From: Actinomycetota bacterium
GTDB lineage: Bacteria; Actinomycetota; Thermoleophilia; Gaiellales; Gaiellaceae
DNA: 7,781 nucleotides
Direction: 5' to 3'
Assembly (NCBI GenBank): GCA_016870235.1
Contig: VGCB01000112.1
Location: 1 to 7,781 of the forward strand
Position 1 is the stretch's first letter. Each line of letters begins with the position of its first letter. A program made the translations under genes and the position numbers. Of this stretch, positions 1 to 6,179 are shown in pieces. Below the pieces are notes generated by a model. That model worked only from the letters and a program-made list of their open reading frames with translations. It searched no databases and was not told where the DNA came from.

Positions 1-36
1 CCGGCGAGGCGTCGCCGCGGGCGGTTGAATCCCGCC

Positions 37-446
37 GTGGAGCTCGGCCTGTGCACGTTCGCGCCCGCCGCCCGGCCCGGCGACCCGGCCGGGCAACGGC
101 GCACGGCGTCGTCGCCGACTCGTCGCAGGAGGCGCTCGCGATCTCGGCTCCCCACGCGCTCGCGGTGATGAACCAAATCGGCCGCGAGCGAGGTTGGCCG
201 CCGATGGGAGTCTGGAAGCACGAGGTGGCCGCCACGCTCCGCGGCGCCGACTTCGTGGGCAGCCCGGCGCCGGTCGTCGAGAAGATCCTCTTCCAGCGCG
301 AGATCTTCGGTCACGACCGGTTCCTGCTGCAGCTGAGCGTCGGGCCCGTGCCCGACGCGAGCGTCTTGCGCGCAATCGAGCCCTTCGGCACCGAGGTCGC
401 GCCCGCCGTGCGGGCCGCGCTGGGCGACGCACGGGCGCCGGCATGA
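37..446 (+). pseudogene. LLM-class flavin-dependent oxidoreductase, N- and C-terminal ends joined out of frame (internal deletion)
   Basis: The reading frame ending at 446 gives about 115 residues typical of the C-terminus of luciferase-like (LLM, F420/FMN-type) monooxygenases: [23 protein letters not shown], a [13 protein letters not shown] block, then [14 protein letters not shown] and [14 protein letters not shown] separate frame opening with GTG at 37 reads [19 protein letters not shown], which resembles the first strand of the same family (usually MELGxYTF followed by a DPxTG turn). The family is normally about 330-350 residues, so roughly 200 residues of the central TIM barrel seem to be missing and the frame changes somewhere near 90-105. 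The C-terminal frame is also open to the left window edge, so a simple 5'-truncated gene is the alternative. The family assignment of the C-terminal part is solid; the N-terminal match rests on about 19 residues. The stop lies 4 bp before the asparaginase ATG. As it stands it cannot form a barrel and is unlikely to be active. Confidence 0.62.
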
Positions 447-450
447 GAGG
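445..450 (+). promoter_or_regulatory. Ribosome binding site GAGAGG of the asparaginase gene
   Basis: GAGAGG directly abuts the ATG at 451 with no spacer, but is 9 nt from the in-frame GTG at 460 (codon 4). The spacing therefore favours GTG 460 as the real start, which would remove three residues (MTA). The site overlaps the TGA of the upstream LLM frame, so translation of the two was probably coupled before that gene was damaged. Confidence 0.5.
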
Positions 451-1434
451 ATGACGGCCGTGCTTCCCCGTGTCCGCCTGCTCGCGTTCGGCGGGACGAT
501 CGCCAGCGTTCCGCGGTCAGGCACCGGCGCGGTCGAGCCGGCGCTCGCTGCAGCCGAGATCGTCGCCGCCGTCCCTGCGCTCGCGGGCGTCGCCGACCTC
601 GAGCTCCAGGACTTCCCGCCTGTCGCGAGCTACGAGGTGACGCCGGCGCACATGCTGATGCTCGCCCGCGAGGTCGAGAAGGCGAGGGCCGACGGCGTGG
701 ACGGCGTCGTCGTCACGCACGGGACGGACACGATCGAGGAGACGGCCTACGCGCTCGCCCTGATGCTGGAGCGAACCGGGCCGGTCGCGCTCACGGGGGC
801 AATGCGGAACCCGTCCCTCACGGCCCCCGACGGCCCGGCCAACCTGCTTGCAGCGGTGCGCGTCGCCGCGGGCGAGGCGGCACGGGAGCTCGGCCCCGTG
901 GTCGTGCTGAACGACGAGGTCCACGCCGCCCGGCTCGTCACGAAGTCGCACACGAGCAAGGTCTCGACCTTCGTGTCCGAAGGAGGGCCGGCCGGTGGGG
1001 TGACCGAGGACCGCGTGGCCATCTGGTGGCGGCCCGCGTGGGCCGACGCGGTCGGCCTTCCGGACGACGTCGACGGCACGCGCGTCGAGCTCGTGCGCGT
1101 CGTCGCCGGGATGAGCGACACGCTGATCCGGGCGGCGACGGCCTCGAAGCCCGCCGGGATCGTGATCGAGGGGACGGGCGGCGGGCACGTGCCCCAGGCG
1201 CTGCTGCCCGCGCTGCAGGAGGCGATCGACGGCGGCATCCCGGTCGTCGTCGGGTCGCGGACGGGCGCCGGCGAGACGTTCGCGCACACCTACCGGATGC
1301 CGGGCGCCGAGCTCGACCTCGCGGAGCGCGGGGCGATCCTCGCCGGCCGACTGGCGGGGCCGAAGGCGCGGCTGCGGCTCCTCTTCGGCGTCGCCGCCGG
1401 GCGGGATCCGCGCGCGCTCTTCCCGGTCGGATAG
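451..1434 (+). CDS. L-asparaginase (asparaginase/glutaminase family), cytoplasmic
   Basis: This enzyme hydrolyses L-asparagine to aspartate and ammonia. The protein has 327 residues, the usual family length. Both catalytic signatures are present: FGGTIAS at 13-19 with the nucleophilic Thr16, and VVVTHGTDTIEET at 86-98 with the Thr92-Asp93 pair; VTKSHTSKVSTF at 163-174 supplies the lysine (Lys165) of the second catalytic triad. An ALTGAMRNP segment at 113-121 and a C-terminal domain with GTGGGHVP and VVVGSRTGAGET complete the two-domain fold. No signal peptide or membrane segment is seen, so it should act in the cytoplasm. The annotated start is ATG 451, but GTG 460 has better ribosome-binding-site spacing. 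It lies 4 bp after the broken LLM frame and converges on the Rieske gene with a 6-bp gap. Side activity on glutamine cannot be judged from sequence alone. Confidence 0.93.
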   Translation: MTAVLPRVRLLAFGGTIASVPRSGTGAVEPALAAAEIVAAVPALAGVADLELQDFPPVASYEVTPAHMLMLAREVEKARADGVDGVVVTHGTDTIEETAYALALMLERTGPVALTGAMRNPSLTAPDGPANLLAAVRVAAGEAARELGPVVVLNDEVHAARLVTKSHTSKVSTFVSEGGPAGGVTEDRVAIWWRPAWADAVGLPDDVDGTRVELVRVVAGMSDTLIRAATASKPAGIVIEGTGGGHVPQALLPALQEAIDGGIPVVVGSRTGAGETFAHTYRMPGAELDLAERGAILAGRLAGPKARLRLLFGVAAGRDPRALFPVG

Positions 1435-1440
1435 CGCGGG

Positions 1441-1800
1441 CTAGCCGACGTCGACGACGACGTTGCCGTCCTCGACCTCGACGGGGTACGTCTTCATGCG
1501 CACGTGCCCGCTCGGGTCGAAGAGCTTCTCGCCACTCTCGAGGTCGAACTCCCACCCGTGCCACGGGCAGCGAAGGACCCTTCCCTCGAGACCGTGCCGG
1601 TACTCCTTGGGGTCGGACGGGAGCATCGTGCCGCCGACCGTGCCGCGGCAGAGCTCGGCACCCTGATGCGGGCAGCGGTTCCGCACGGCGTACAGGCGGC
1701 CGTCGACGTTGAGGACGCCGATCTCGCGGCCGTCGACGCGCACGACCCGCCGCTCTCCGGACGCGAGCTCGTCGAGCCTGCAGACGACGGTGCGCGCCAC
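1441..1800 (-). CDS. Small Rieske [2Fe-2S] domain protein
   Basis: This 119-residue protein consists almost entirely of one Rieske domain. The cluster ligands are visible as Cys43-Pro-His45 and Cys78-Pro-Trp-His81 (CPHQGAELC and CPWHGWEFD). The spacer between the two motifs is 32 residues, longer than in many ferredoxins of bacterial dioxygenases; the extra piece contains PSDPKEYRHGLEGR. Proteins of this shape are probably soluble electron carriers or partners of a redox enzyme; the nitrite reductase small-subunit family has a similar fold and is the main alternative. The GTG at 1800 is chosen because it sits 7 nt after a TAGACT -10 box and a stop codon (1819-1821) blocks any extension. There is no Shine-Dalgarno sequence. 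It diverges from the amidohydrolase gene with 33 bp between starts, suggesting a shared function or control. No oxygenase large subunit is in view, so its redox partner is unknown. Confidence 0.9.
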   Translation of the reverse strand: MARTVVCRLDELASGERRVVRVDGREIGVLNVDGRLYAVRNRCPHQGAELCRGTVGGTMLPSDPKEYRHGLEGRVLRCPWHGWEFDLESGEKLFDPSGHVRMKTYPVEVEDGNVVVDVG

Positions 1801-1807
1801 GGATCGC

Positions 1808-1813
1808 AGTCTA
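1808..1813 (-). promoter_or_regulatory. Putative -10 box TAGACT of a leaderless Rieske transcript
   Basis: Read on the minus strand, TAGACT fits the actinobacterial TANNNT -10 consensus and ends 7 nt before the GTG at 1800. That is the spacing at which transcription would start on the start codon itself. No purine-rich ribosome binding site lies between. I see no convincing -35 hexamer. Confidence 0.5.
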
Positions 1814-1819
1814 CGCTGC

Positions 1820-1825
1820 TAGCCT
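1820..1825 (+). promoter_or_regulatory. Putative -10 box TAGCCT of a leaderless amidohydrolase transcript
   Basis: TAGCCT fits TANNNT and ends 8 nt before the ATG at 1834; no Shine-Dalgarno sequence lies in between. A second TANNNT match, TACGCT at 1812-1817, would give a 5' leader of about 9 nt instead. It overlaps the opposing -10 box of the Rieske gene by two bases. Confidence 0.45.
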
Positions 1826-1833
1826 CGCCGGCG

Positions 1834-2979
1834 ATGACCTCGACGCTCGACGCCCAGGCACCGTCCGAGGGGCGGCGTGAGTTGCTCACGGTCGACTGCG
1901 ACGTCCACCCGCACGTCCCGGGCGGTCTCTCCGGGCTGATCCGCTACATGTCGCACGACTGGCGGCAGCGACTCGGCGCCGGCCACGAGCAGGGGTGGGC
2001 GAAGGACGTCTACGCGTCGCAGTTCTCGATCCCGCGGAACGTCCTGTACGTGAACCCGGTCGGCGTGATGCGTCGCGACGCCGTCCCCGAGGACGGCTCC
2101 GTGCCGTGCTCCGACCCGCGCGTCGTCGCCGCGCAGCTGCTCGATCCGTTCGGCATCGACCGCGCGATCCTGATCGGCGGCAACGTGCTGGGGCTCGGCG
2201 GCCTGCCCGACGCCGATCTCGCGGCCGTGATCGCGAGCGCCTACAACGACTGGATGAGCGAGCACTGGCTCCAGGTCGACGAGCGGTTCCGCGGCGCCCT
2301 CGTGGTGGCACCGCAGGACGCAGGGCTCGCGGTCGCCGAGATCGAGCGCGTCGCCGACCGGCCGGGGATCGCGCAGGTGCACCTGCCGCTGATGAACGTC
2401 CTCATGGGCGAGCGCCACTTCCACCCGATCTACGCCGCGGCCGCCGAGCGGGGCCTGCCGATCTCGATCCACCCGAACTCCGCCGACGGGATCTTCGCCA
2501 AGGCCCCGGCCCTCGCCGGCGGCGTCTTCACGTACTACCTCGAGTGGCACACGGCACTGACGCAGATCGCGCAGTCGAACGTGATCAGCCTCGTCTGCCA
2601 GGGGGTCTTCGAGCGCTTCCCCGGCCTCAAGATCGTGATCGCGGAAGGCGGCTTCGCCTGGCTCCCCGACGTGATGTGGCGGCTCGACAAGGACTGGCAC
2701 TCGGTGCGCGCAGAGGTGCCCTGGCTCAAGCGGCTGCCGAGCGAGTACATCCTCGAGCACGTCCGCTTCACGACCCAGCCGTTCATCGAGGACGTCGCTC
2801 CCGAGCACGTGCAGGCGATCTGCGAGATCGTCCGGGCCGAGCAGACGCTCCTCTTCTCCTCCGACTACCCGCACTGGGACTTCGACAACCCGAAGCTGGC
2901 GCTGAACCTCCTGCCGCCGGCGACACGCGAGCGCGTGTTCGGAGGAACCGCGGCAGAGCTCTACGGCTCGAGGCTCTGA
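1834..2979 (+). CDS. Amidohydrolase family protein (amidohydrolase-2 / ACMSD-like metal-dependent hydrolase or decarboxylase)
   Basis: This 381-residue protein has the TIM-barrel amidohydrolase-2 pattern. The first strand carries the metal motif VDCDVHPH with His25 and His27. A further histidine occurs in ISIHPNS (His213), and a late Asp in LLFSSDYPHWDF (Asp344); by comparison with ACMSD-type enzymes these four would ligate the metal. The segment FPGLKIVIAEGGFAWLPDVMWRLD at 262-285 is typical of the family. Members act on carboxylated aromatic or unsaturated acids as decarboxylases, or as hydrolases; the substrate cannot be read from sequence. The frame is open from 1504, but that extension lies antisense to the Rieske gene and has no family features, so ATG 1834 is used: conserved sequence begins about 18 residues later and a -10 box sits 8 nt upstream. 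It diverges from the Rieske gene. There is no signal peptide. Confidence 0.9.
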   Translation: MTSTLDAQAPSEGRRELLTVDCDVHPHVPGGLSGLIRYMSHDWRQRLGAGHEQGWAKDVYASQFSIPRNVLYVNPVGVMRRDAVPEDGSVPCSDPRVVAAQLLDPFGIDRAILIGGNVLGLGGLPDADLAAVIASAYNDWMSEHWLQVDERFRGALVVAPQDAGLAVAEIERVADRPGIAQVHLPLMNVLMGERHFHPIYAAAAERGLPISIHPNSADGIFAKAPALAGGVFTYYLEWHTALTQIAQSNVISLVCQGVFERFPGLKIVIAEGGFAWLPDVMWRLDKDWHSVRAEVPWLKRLPSEYILEHVRFTTQPFIEDVAPEHVQAICEIVRAEQTLLFSSDYPHWDFDNPKLALNLLPPATRERVFGGTAAELYGSRL

Positions 2980-2992
2980 CCGCGGGGGGAGG

Positions 2993-3005
2993 CCGAGCGG
3001 CTCGG
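2993..3005 (+). terminator. Small GC hairpin after the amidohydrolase stop
   Basis: CCGAG-CGG-CTCGG forms a 5-bp stem with a 3-nt loop, 13 nt after the TGA at 2977-2979. It is followed by a G-run and not by T residues, so it is at best a weak or factor-assisted terminator. Confidence 0.25.
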
Positions 3006-3024
3006 GGGCATCGTGCCTGCTGCC

Positions 3025-3046
3025 GGTCGACGCCGCGGGCTCGACC
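3025..3046. terminator. Hairpin between the amidohydrolase gene and the winged-helix/PPDK operon
   Basis: GGTCGA at 3025-3030 pairs with TCGACC at 3041-3046. The inner GCC (3032-3034) pairs with GGC (3038-3040) around a GCG loop, with C3031 bulged. This nine-pair stem is the strongest structure in the gap and is a candidate terminator of the amidohydrolase transcript. No T-tract follows on either strand. Confidence 0.35.
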
Positions 3047-3093
3047 ATGACGATCGAGGAGCCCGTCCGAAGCCCGTGCCCCGTTTCGCGCTT

Positions 3094-3103
3094 GTCTCGA
3101 GAC
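3094..3103. repeat. Perfect 10-bp palindrome GTCTCGAGAC upstream of the operon
   Basis: GTCTCGAGAC is a perfect palindrome about 60-70 bp before the start of the winged-helix protein. In that position it could be an operator half-site pair, perhaps for the winged-helix protein itself. A single 10-bp palindrome can also occur by chance. I could not place a convincing promoter in the surrounding 2980-3149 stretch. Confidence 0.25.
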
Positions 3104-3149
3104 GCCGCAGGATCGGAGCCCGCGAAGCGCAGAACCGGCAAGATCAGGC

Positions 3150-3154
3150 GGAGG
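3150..3154 (+). promoter_or_regulatory. Ribosome binding site GGAGG of the winged-helix protein gene
   Basis: GGAGG (within AGGCGGAGG) is the only good Shine-Dalgarno match upstream. It is 19 nt from the ATG at 3174, too far for normal initiation, but 7 nt from an in-frame CTG at 3162-3164. The site therefore points to a CTG start, adding four residues (start, S, A, A) before the Met at 3174. Confidence 0.5.
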
Positions 3155-3173
3155 TGAGACCCTGAGCGCAGCG

Positions 3174-3779
3174 ATGGACGTCGGCCTCCTCGTCCTCCAC
3201 GGGCTGGCCGTGAGGAAGGCTGGGTCGGCGGAGGCAGTCGCCGGCGTGATCGGGATCGCGCCGGGCGCCGCCGTGCCCGAGCTCGCGGCGGCCTGCGGCG
3301 CAGGCCACGCGATCGAGGCGAACGGCACGTACATGCTCACGCCTCCGGGTCGCGCGTGGCTCGACGAGCAGTACCCGACCGCCTGCGCGGGTCTTCGGGC
3401 GCACGCCGGCTTCGTGCAGGCCTACGAGGCGTTCGAGGTCGTCAACACGGAGATCCTCGACCTCTTCACCCGCTGGCAGACGATCTCGGTCGGCGGCGCT
3501 GCGGTTCCGAACGACCATGCCGACGAGGACTACGACTACGCGATCATCGACGAGCTCGGCGACGTGCACGAGCGCTCGCTCCCCGTGCTCGACGCCTTTG
3601 CCGTCGGGGATCCCCGCTTCTCGATCTATGCGGACAGGCTCGCGTCGGCCTACGACCGGGCGCTCGCCGGGGAGAAGGAGTGGGTCTCGGGCGCCCTGGT
3701 CGACAGCTACCACACGGTGTGGTTCGAGCTCCACGAGGACCTGCTCCGCGTGCTCGGCCGTACGCGCCGGGAGTCGTAG
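3174..3779 (+). CDS. Winged-helix-like N-terminus plus helical C-terminus, gene partner of short PPDK; function unknown
   Basis: The protein has 201 residues from ATG 3174, or 205 if the CTG at 3162 is used, which the ribosome binding site favours. Residues about 1-65 resemble a MarR-type winged helix: LVLHGLAVRKAGSAEAVAGV, a turn and helix around VPELAAACGAG, then a wing-like YMLTPPGRAWLDEQ. Residues about 75-200 form an apparently all-helical, acidic region with a DEDYDYAIIDEL segment and many aromatic residues (WQT, YEAFEVV, VWFELHEDLL). I do not recognise the C-terminal region. It ends 3 bp before the PPDK start, so the two are almost certainly co-transcribed and perhaps translationally coupled. 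It might be a transcriptional regulator, or an accessory subunit or activity modulator of the PPDK-like enzyme; the sequence does not decide. It is not a known PPDK regulatory kinase/phosphatase: no Walker motif is seen. Confidence 0.75.
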   Translation: MDVGLLVLHGLAVRKAGSAEAVAGVIGIAPGAAVPELAAACGAGHAIEANGTYMLTPPGRAWLDEQYPTACAGLRAHAGFVQAYEAFEVVNTEILDLFTRWQTISVGGAAVPNDHADEDYDYAIIDELGDVHERSLPVLDAFAVGDPRFSIYADRLASAYDRALAGEKEWVSGALVDSYHTVWFELHEDLLRVLGRTRRES

Positions 3780-3782
3780 GCC

Positions 3783-5345
3783 GTGACCGCATGGCACCTC
3801 GTCCTCGACGGCTCCGAGGTGCCGTCGCGCGAAGCGGTCGGCAACAAGGCCCGCGGGATCGCGCTGATGCGCTCGCGGGGCCTGCCGGTGCCGCCGGCCT
3901 TCGTGATCCCGACGCACGTCGGCCGGCGCTTCGTCGAGGCCGGCGGCGTGCTGCCCGACGAGGCCTGGTCGGGGGCGCTCGCGGGGATTCGCGCGCTCGA
4001 GGCCGAGACGGGCCGCTGCTTCGGCGGCGCCGAGGCGCCGCTCCTCGTCTCCGTGCGCTCCGGAGCCGCCCAGAGCATGCCGGGGATGATGGACACGATC
4101 CTCAACCTCGGCATCGGCGACGAGGTCGAGGCCGCGCTCGCGCGCGAGTCGGGTGATCCCGCTTTCGCCCGCGACACCCACCGGCGCTTCCTCGAGGCGT
4201 ACGCGAGGACGGTGCTCAAGGCCCGCGTCGCCGTCGACGACGCGTCGACCCCGGCCGGCGTCCGCGCGGCTGCTCTTGCCGTCGCCGGGACGCCCGTGCC
4301 CGCCGACCCGTACGAGCAGCTGCGCGGGGCGATCGGCGCCGTGTTCGCCTCGTGGGAGTCGCCCCGCGCGAAGGCGTACCGCAAGCACTGGGAGATCTCA
4401 GCGCTCGGCGGCACGGCCGTGACCGTGCAGGCGATGGTCTACGGCAACCTGGACGAGCGCTCCGGGACCGGCGTCCTCTTCACACGCAACCCGCACTCCG
4501 GCGAGCCCGAGCCCTACGGCGAGTTCTTGCCGCGCGGACAGGGTGAGGATGTCGTCTCCGGCGAGGTGCAGCCGCTCGACCTCGAGCACCTGCGCGCGCT
4601 GCTGCCCGAGGTTCACGCGGCCCTGCTCGCGGCGGGCGACGTGCTCGAACGCGACGCCGCCGAGGTGCAGGACGTCGAGTTCACGGTCGAGCGTGGCCGG
4701 CTCTACCTCCTGCAGACGCGGAACGCGAAGCGCTCGCCGGAGGCTGCTCTGCGCTTCGCCGTCGATCTCGCGAACGAGGGCCTGACGGCGCCGGCGGATG
4801 CAGTCGGCGCCGTCCGCGCGGAGCACATCGCCTCGGTGCTCCGGCCGGTGATCGACCCAGCCCGGCGCGCGGAGGCGACGCTGCTCGCGCGCGGTGAGCC
4901 GGCCTGCCCCGGTGTCGGCTCGGGGCTCGCGGTCGGCGACGCCGACGAGGCCGAGCGGCTCGACCGCGAGGGCCGGCCAGCCGTCCTCGTGCGGCGCTCG
5001 ACGAGCCCGGAGGACGTCCACGGGATGATCGCGTCGAACGGCGTCTGCACCGAGGTTGGCGGGCGCACGAGCCATGCCGCCGTCGTCAGCCGCGAGCTCG
5101 GCCGGCCGTGCGTCGTCGGCTGCGGCGAGGGCGCGCTGCTCAGCCTGATCGGTCGCGTGGTCACGATCGACGGCGCCACCGGCGAGGTGTTCGACGGCGA
5201 GCTGCCGACGCGCCATCTCGAGGTGCACGAGCATCCGCACCTCGCGCAGCTCGTCGTGTGGGCCGAGGAGCACCGCGAGGCGATCGGTGACGACCACCCG
5301 CTGCTCGAGATCGCCGCTCTCCGGCCGCAGGAGGGAGCACGTTGA
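3783..5345 (+). CDS. ppdK: Short pyruvate phosphate dikinase (ATP-grasp plus phosphohistidine domain, no PEP/pyruvate barrel)
   Basis: This 520-residue protein matches the N-terminal part of pyruvate phosphate dikinase. A nucleotide-binding domain covers about 1-320: GNKARGIALM near 20-29, LLVSVRSGAAQSMPGMMDT with Arg92, VLFTRNPHSGEP at 231-242, GQGEDVVSG at 252-260 and DVEFTVERGRLYLLQTRNAKR at 297-317. The swivelling phosphohistidine domain follows, with GGRTSHAAVVSRELGRPCVVG carrying the catalytic His431. Full-length PPDK is about 870-900 residues and ends in a PEP/pyruvate-binding TIM barrel; here the protein stops after the phosphohistidine domain. Short PpdK-like proteins of about 490 residues are annotated in mycobacteria, so this is a known form and not a fresh truncation. 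It should autophosphorylate on His431 from ATP, but needs another protein to hand the phosphate to pyruvate or another acceptor. The start is GTG 3783, with GGGAG 9 nt upstream and a 3-bp gap after the winged-helix gene. Confidence 0.9.
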   Translation: MTAWHLVLDGSEVPSREAVGNKARGIALMRSRGLPVPPAFVIPTHVGRRFVEAGGVLPDEAWSGALAGIRALEAETGRCFGGAEAPLLVSVRSGAAQSMPGMMDTILNLGIGDEVEAALARESGDPAFARDTHRRFLEAYARTVLKARVAVDDASTPAGVRAAALAVAGTPVPADPYEQLRGAIGAVFASWESPRAKAYRKHWEISALGGTAVTVQAMVYGNLDERSGTGVLFTRNPHSGEPEPYGEFLPRGQGEDVVSGEVQPLDLEHLRALLPEVHAALLAAGDVLERDAAEVQDVEFTVERGRLYLLQTRNAKRSPEAALRFAVDLANEGLTAPADAVGAVRAEHIASVLRPVIDPARRAEATLLARGEPACPGVGSGLAVGDADEAERLDREGRPAVLVRRSTSPEDVHGMIASNGVCTEVGGRTSHAAVVSRELGRPCVVGCGEGALLSLIGRVVTIDGATGEVFDGELPTRHLEVHEHPHLAQLVVWAEEHREAIGDDHPLLEIAALRPQEGAR

Positions 5346-5392
5346 GGGCGACCGTCGCGCGGGTGCAGGCCGTCGCTGCGCTCCCGCCCGGC

Positions 5393-6106
5393 TCAGGGCC
5401 CCTGGCGGAAGGGGAGGTACCCGGCCAGGAGATCCTCCATCGTCGTCGTCCTGCCGGTGGTGTGCACCGGGTCGTACGGTGCGTGGTTGACCGCGCGGAC
5501 GACCCAGCCGTCGGCGTCGCCGTAGTCGAGGATGTTGATGCAGCCGGGCGCCTGCTCGAGGCCGCCGAGCAGCAGGCGCTGTCCGGTCAGCGCGTAGGAG
5601 AGGATCGCGCGGTTGACGGCTCCGTGCAGCACGGCCAGGGCGGTGCTCCAGCTCGTGTCGGCGGTCAGCCTCTCGAAGGCGGGCAGCACCCGGTCGAGCA
5701 TGGAGCCGGTGGTCTCGCCGCCGAGGAACCGTCTCTCCTCGGGCACGACGCCCCGGAGCGCGCCGGTGAACGCCTCCTCGAGCTCGTGGTCGGCGATGTC
5801 GGAGAGCCGGCCTCCCCGGATCTCGTGCAGCTCCGGCCATGTCTCGGCCTCGTTCGCCGGCGCCACGATCCGGGCCGTCTCCACGGCGCGCGGCATCCCA
5901 CTCGTGATCACGCGGTCGAGGCTGACGCCGTCGAGCGCGCGGGCGGCGGCGCGGGCCTGCTCGATCCCGGCGGCGGTGAGCGGCACGGCTCCGGGCTCGA
6001 CGGGGCGGCCACCCGGCTCGAAGTAGGCGACCTCGCCGTGGCGCATCAGGTAGAGGCGGCGACGGCTCGCCTTCACGATCTCGGATCCGGCCGTCACGGT
6101 GCGCAC
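5393..6106 (-). CDS. Histidine phosphatase superfamily protein (phosphoglycerate-mutase-like)
   Basis: The protein has 237 residues. The catalytic RHG motif is LYLMRHGEV at 18-26 with His23 as the phospho-acceptor. Arg73 in SGMPRAVETA, Glu95 in LHEIRGG and the second catalytic histidine His161 in VLHGAVNRAIL complete the active site. It also has GCINILDYGD, as in small phosphatases of this superfamily. It probably removes phosphate from a small metabolite; the substrate is not predictable, and a true phosphoglycerate mutase is unlikely. The start is uncertain: GTG 6106 is the longest choice, with further GTG codons at 6097 (codon 4) and 6076 (codon 11); no good ribosome binding site precedes any of them. 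A TACGCT box lies 1 nt before GTG 6106 and 10 nt before GTG 6097, so a leaderless start at 6097 is possible. The gene converges on PPDK with 47 bp between stops and diverges from the SDR gene. Confidence 0.9.
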   Translation of the reverse strand: MRTVTAGSEIVKASRRRLYLMRHGEVAYFEPGGRPVEPGAVPLTAAGIEQARAAARALDGVSLDRVITSGMPRAVETARIVAPANEAETWPELHEIRGGRLSDIADHELEEAFTGALRGVVPEERRFLGGETTGSMLDRVLPAFERLTADTSWSTALAVLHGAVNRAILSYALTGQRLLLGGLEQAPGCINILDYGDADGWVVRAVNHAPYDPVHTTGRTTTMEDLLAGYLPFRQGP

Positions 6107-6125
6107 CAGCGTATGCGTCCGCGCT

Positions 6126-6150
6126 GTGGCGCGCGCAGGTTGCCCGCCAC
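6126..6150. repeat. Inverted repeat GTGGCG-N13-CGCCAC in the phosphatase/SDR divergent region
   Basis: GTGGCG at 6126-6131 is mirrored by CGCCAC at 6145-6150 with 13 nt between. The half-site centres are about 19 bp apart, close to two helical turns, as for a dimeric regulator. It lies between the two divergent gene starts. Six-base arms in GC-rich DNA are not strong evidence. Confidence 0.25.
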
Positions 6151-6165
6151 GCGCGTCCCCGGCTC

Positions 6166-6171
6166 AGGAGG
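6166..6171 (+). promoter_or_regulatory. Ribosome binding site AGGAGG of the SDR gene
   Basis: A full AGGAGG lies 8 nt before the GTG at 6180. It fixes that codon as the start and excludes the 27-codon longer frame from 6099, which would overlap the divergent phosphatase gene. Confidence 0.85.
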
Positions 6172-6179
6172 GTGGCTCT

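Noticed and set aside
3..44. tRNA-like 3' end: GGCGG/CCGCC stem around TTGAATC, preceded by a GGCGA/TCGCC hairpin like a long variable arm
   Set aside because: The T-loop has G where C56 is invariant, three unpaired bases separate the variable arm from the T-stem, no CCA follows, and the 5' part would lie outside the window. An LLM-like N-terminus starting at 37 explains the same bases better.
1504..1833. N-terminal extension of the amidohydrolase to an ATG at 1504
   Set aside because: The 110 extra codons are antisense to the Rieske gene, and family similarity begins only about 18 residues after ATG 1834.
1819..3141. A 440-codon minus-strand frame opposite the amidohydrolase
   Set aside because: It mirrors the amidohydrolase codons (Val/Asp/Arg/His-rich) and shows no family motif. 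Its first 50 codons lie in the intergenic gap but resemble nothing I know.
5346..5392. Bidirectional terminator between the convergent PPDK and phosphatase genes
   Set aside because: Only GCGGG/CCCGC arms with a loop of about 20 nt could be found. No compact stem and no T-tract are present.
6099..6179. N-terminal extension of the SDR to ATG 6099
   Set aside because: It overlaps the divergent phosphatase start, lacks a ribosome binding site, and a perfect AGGAGG serves GTG 6180.
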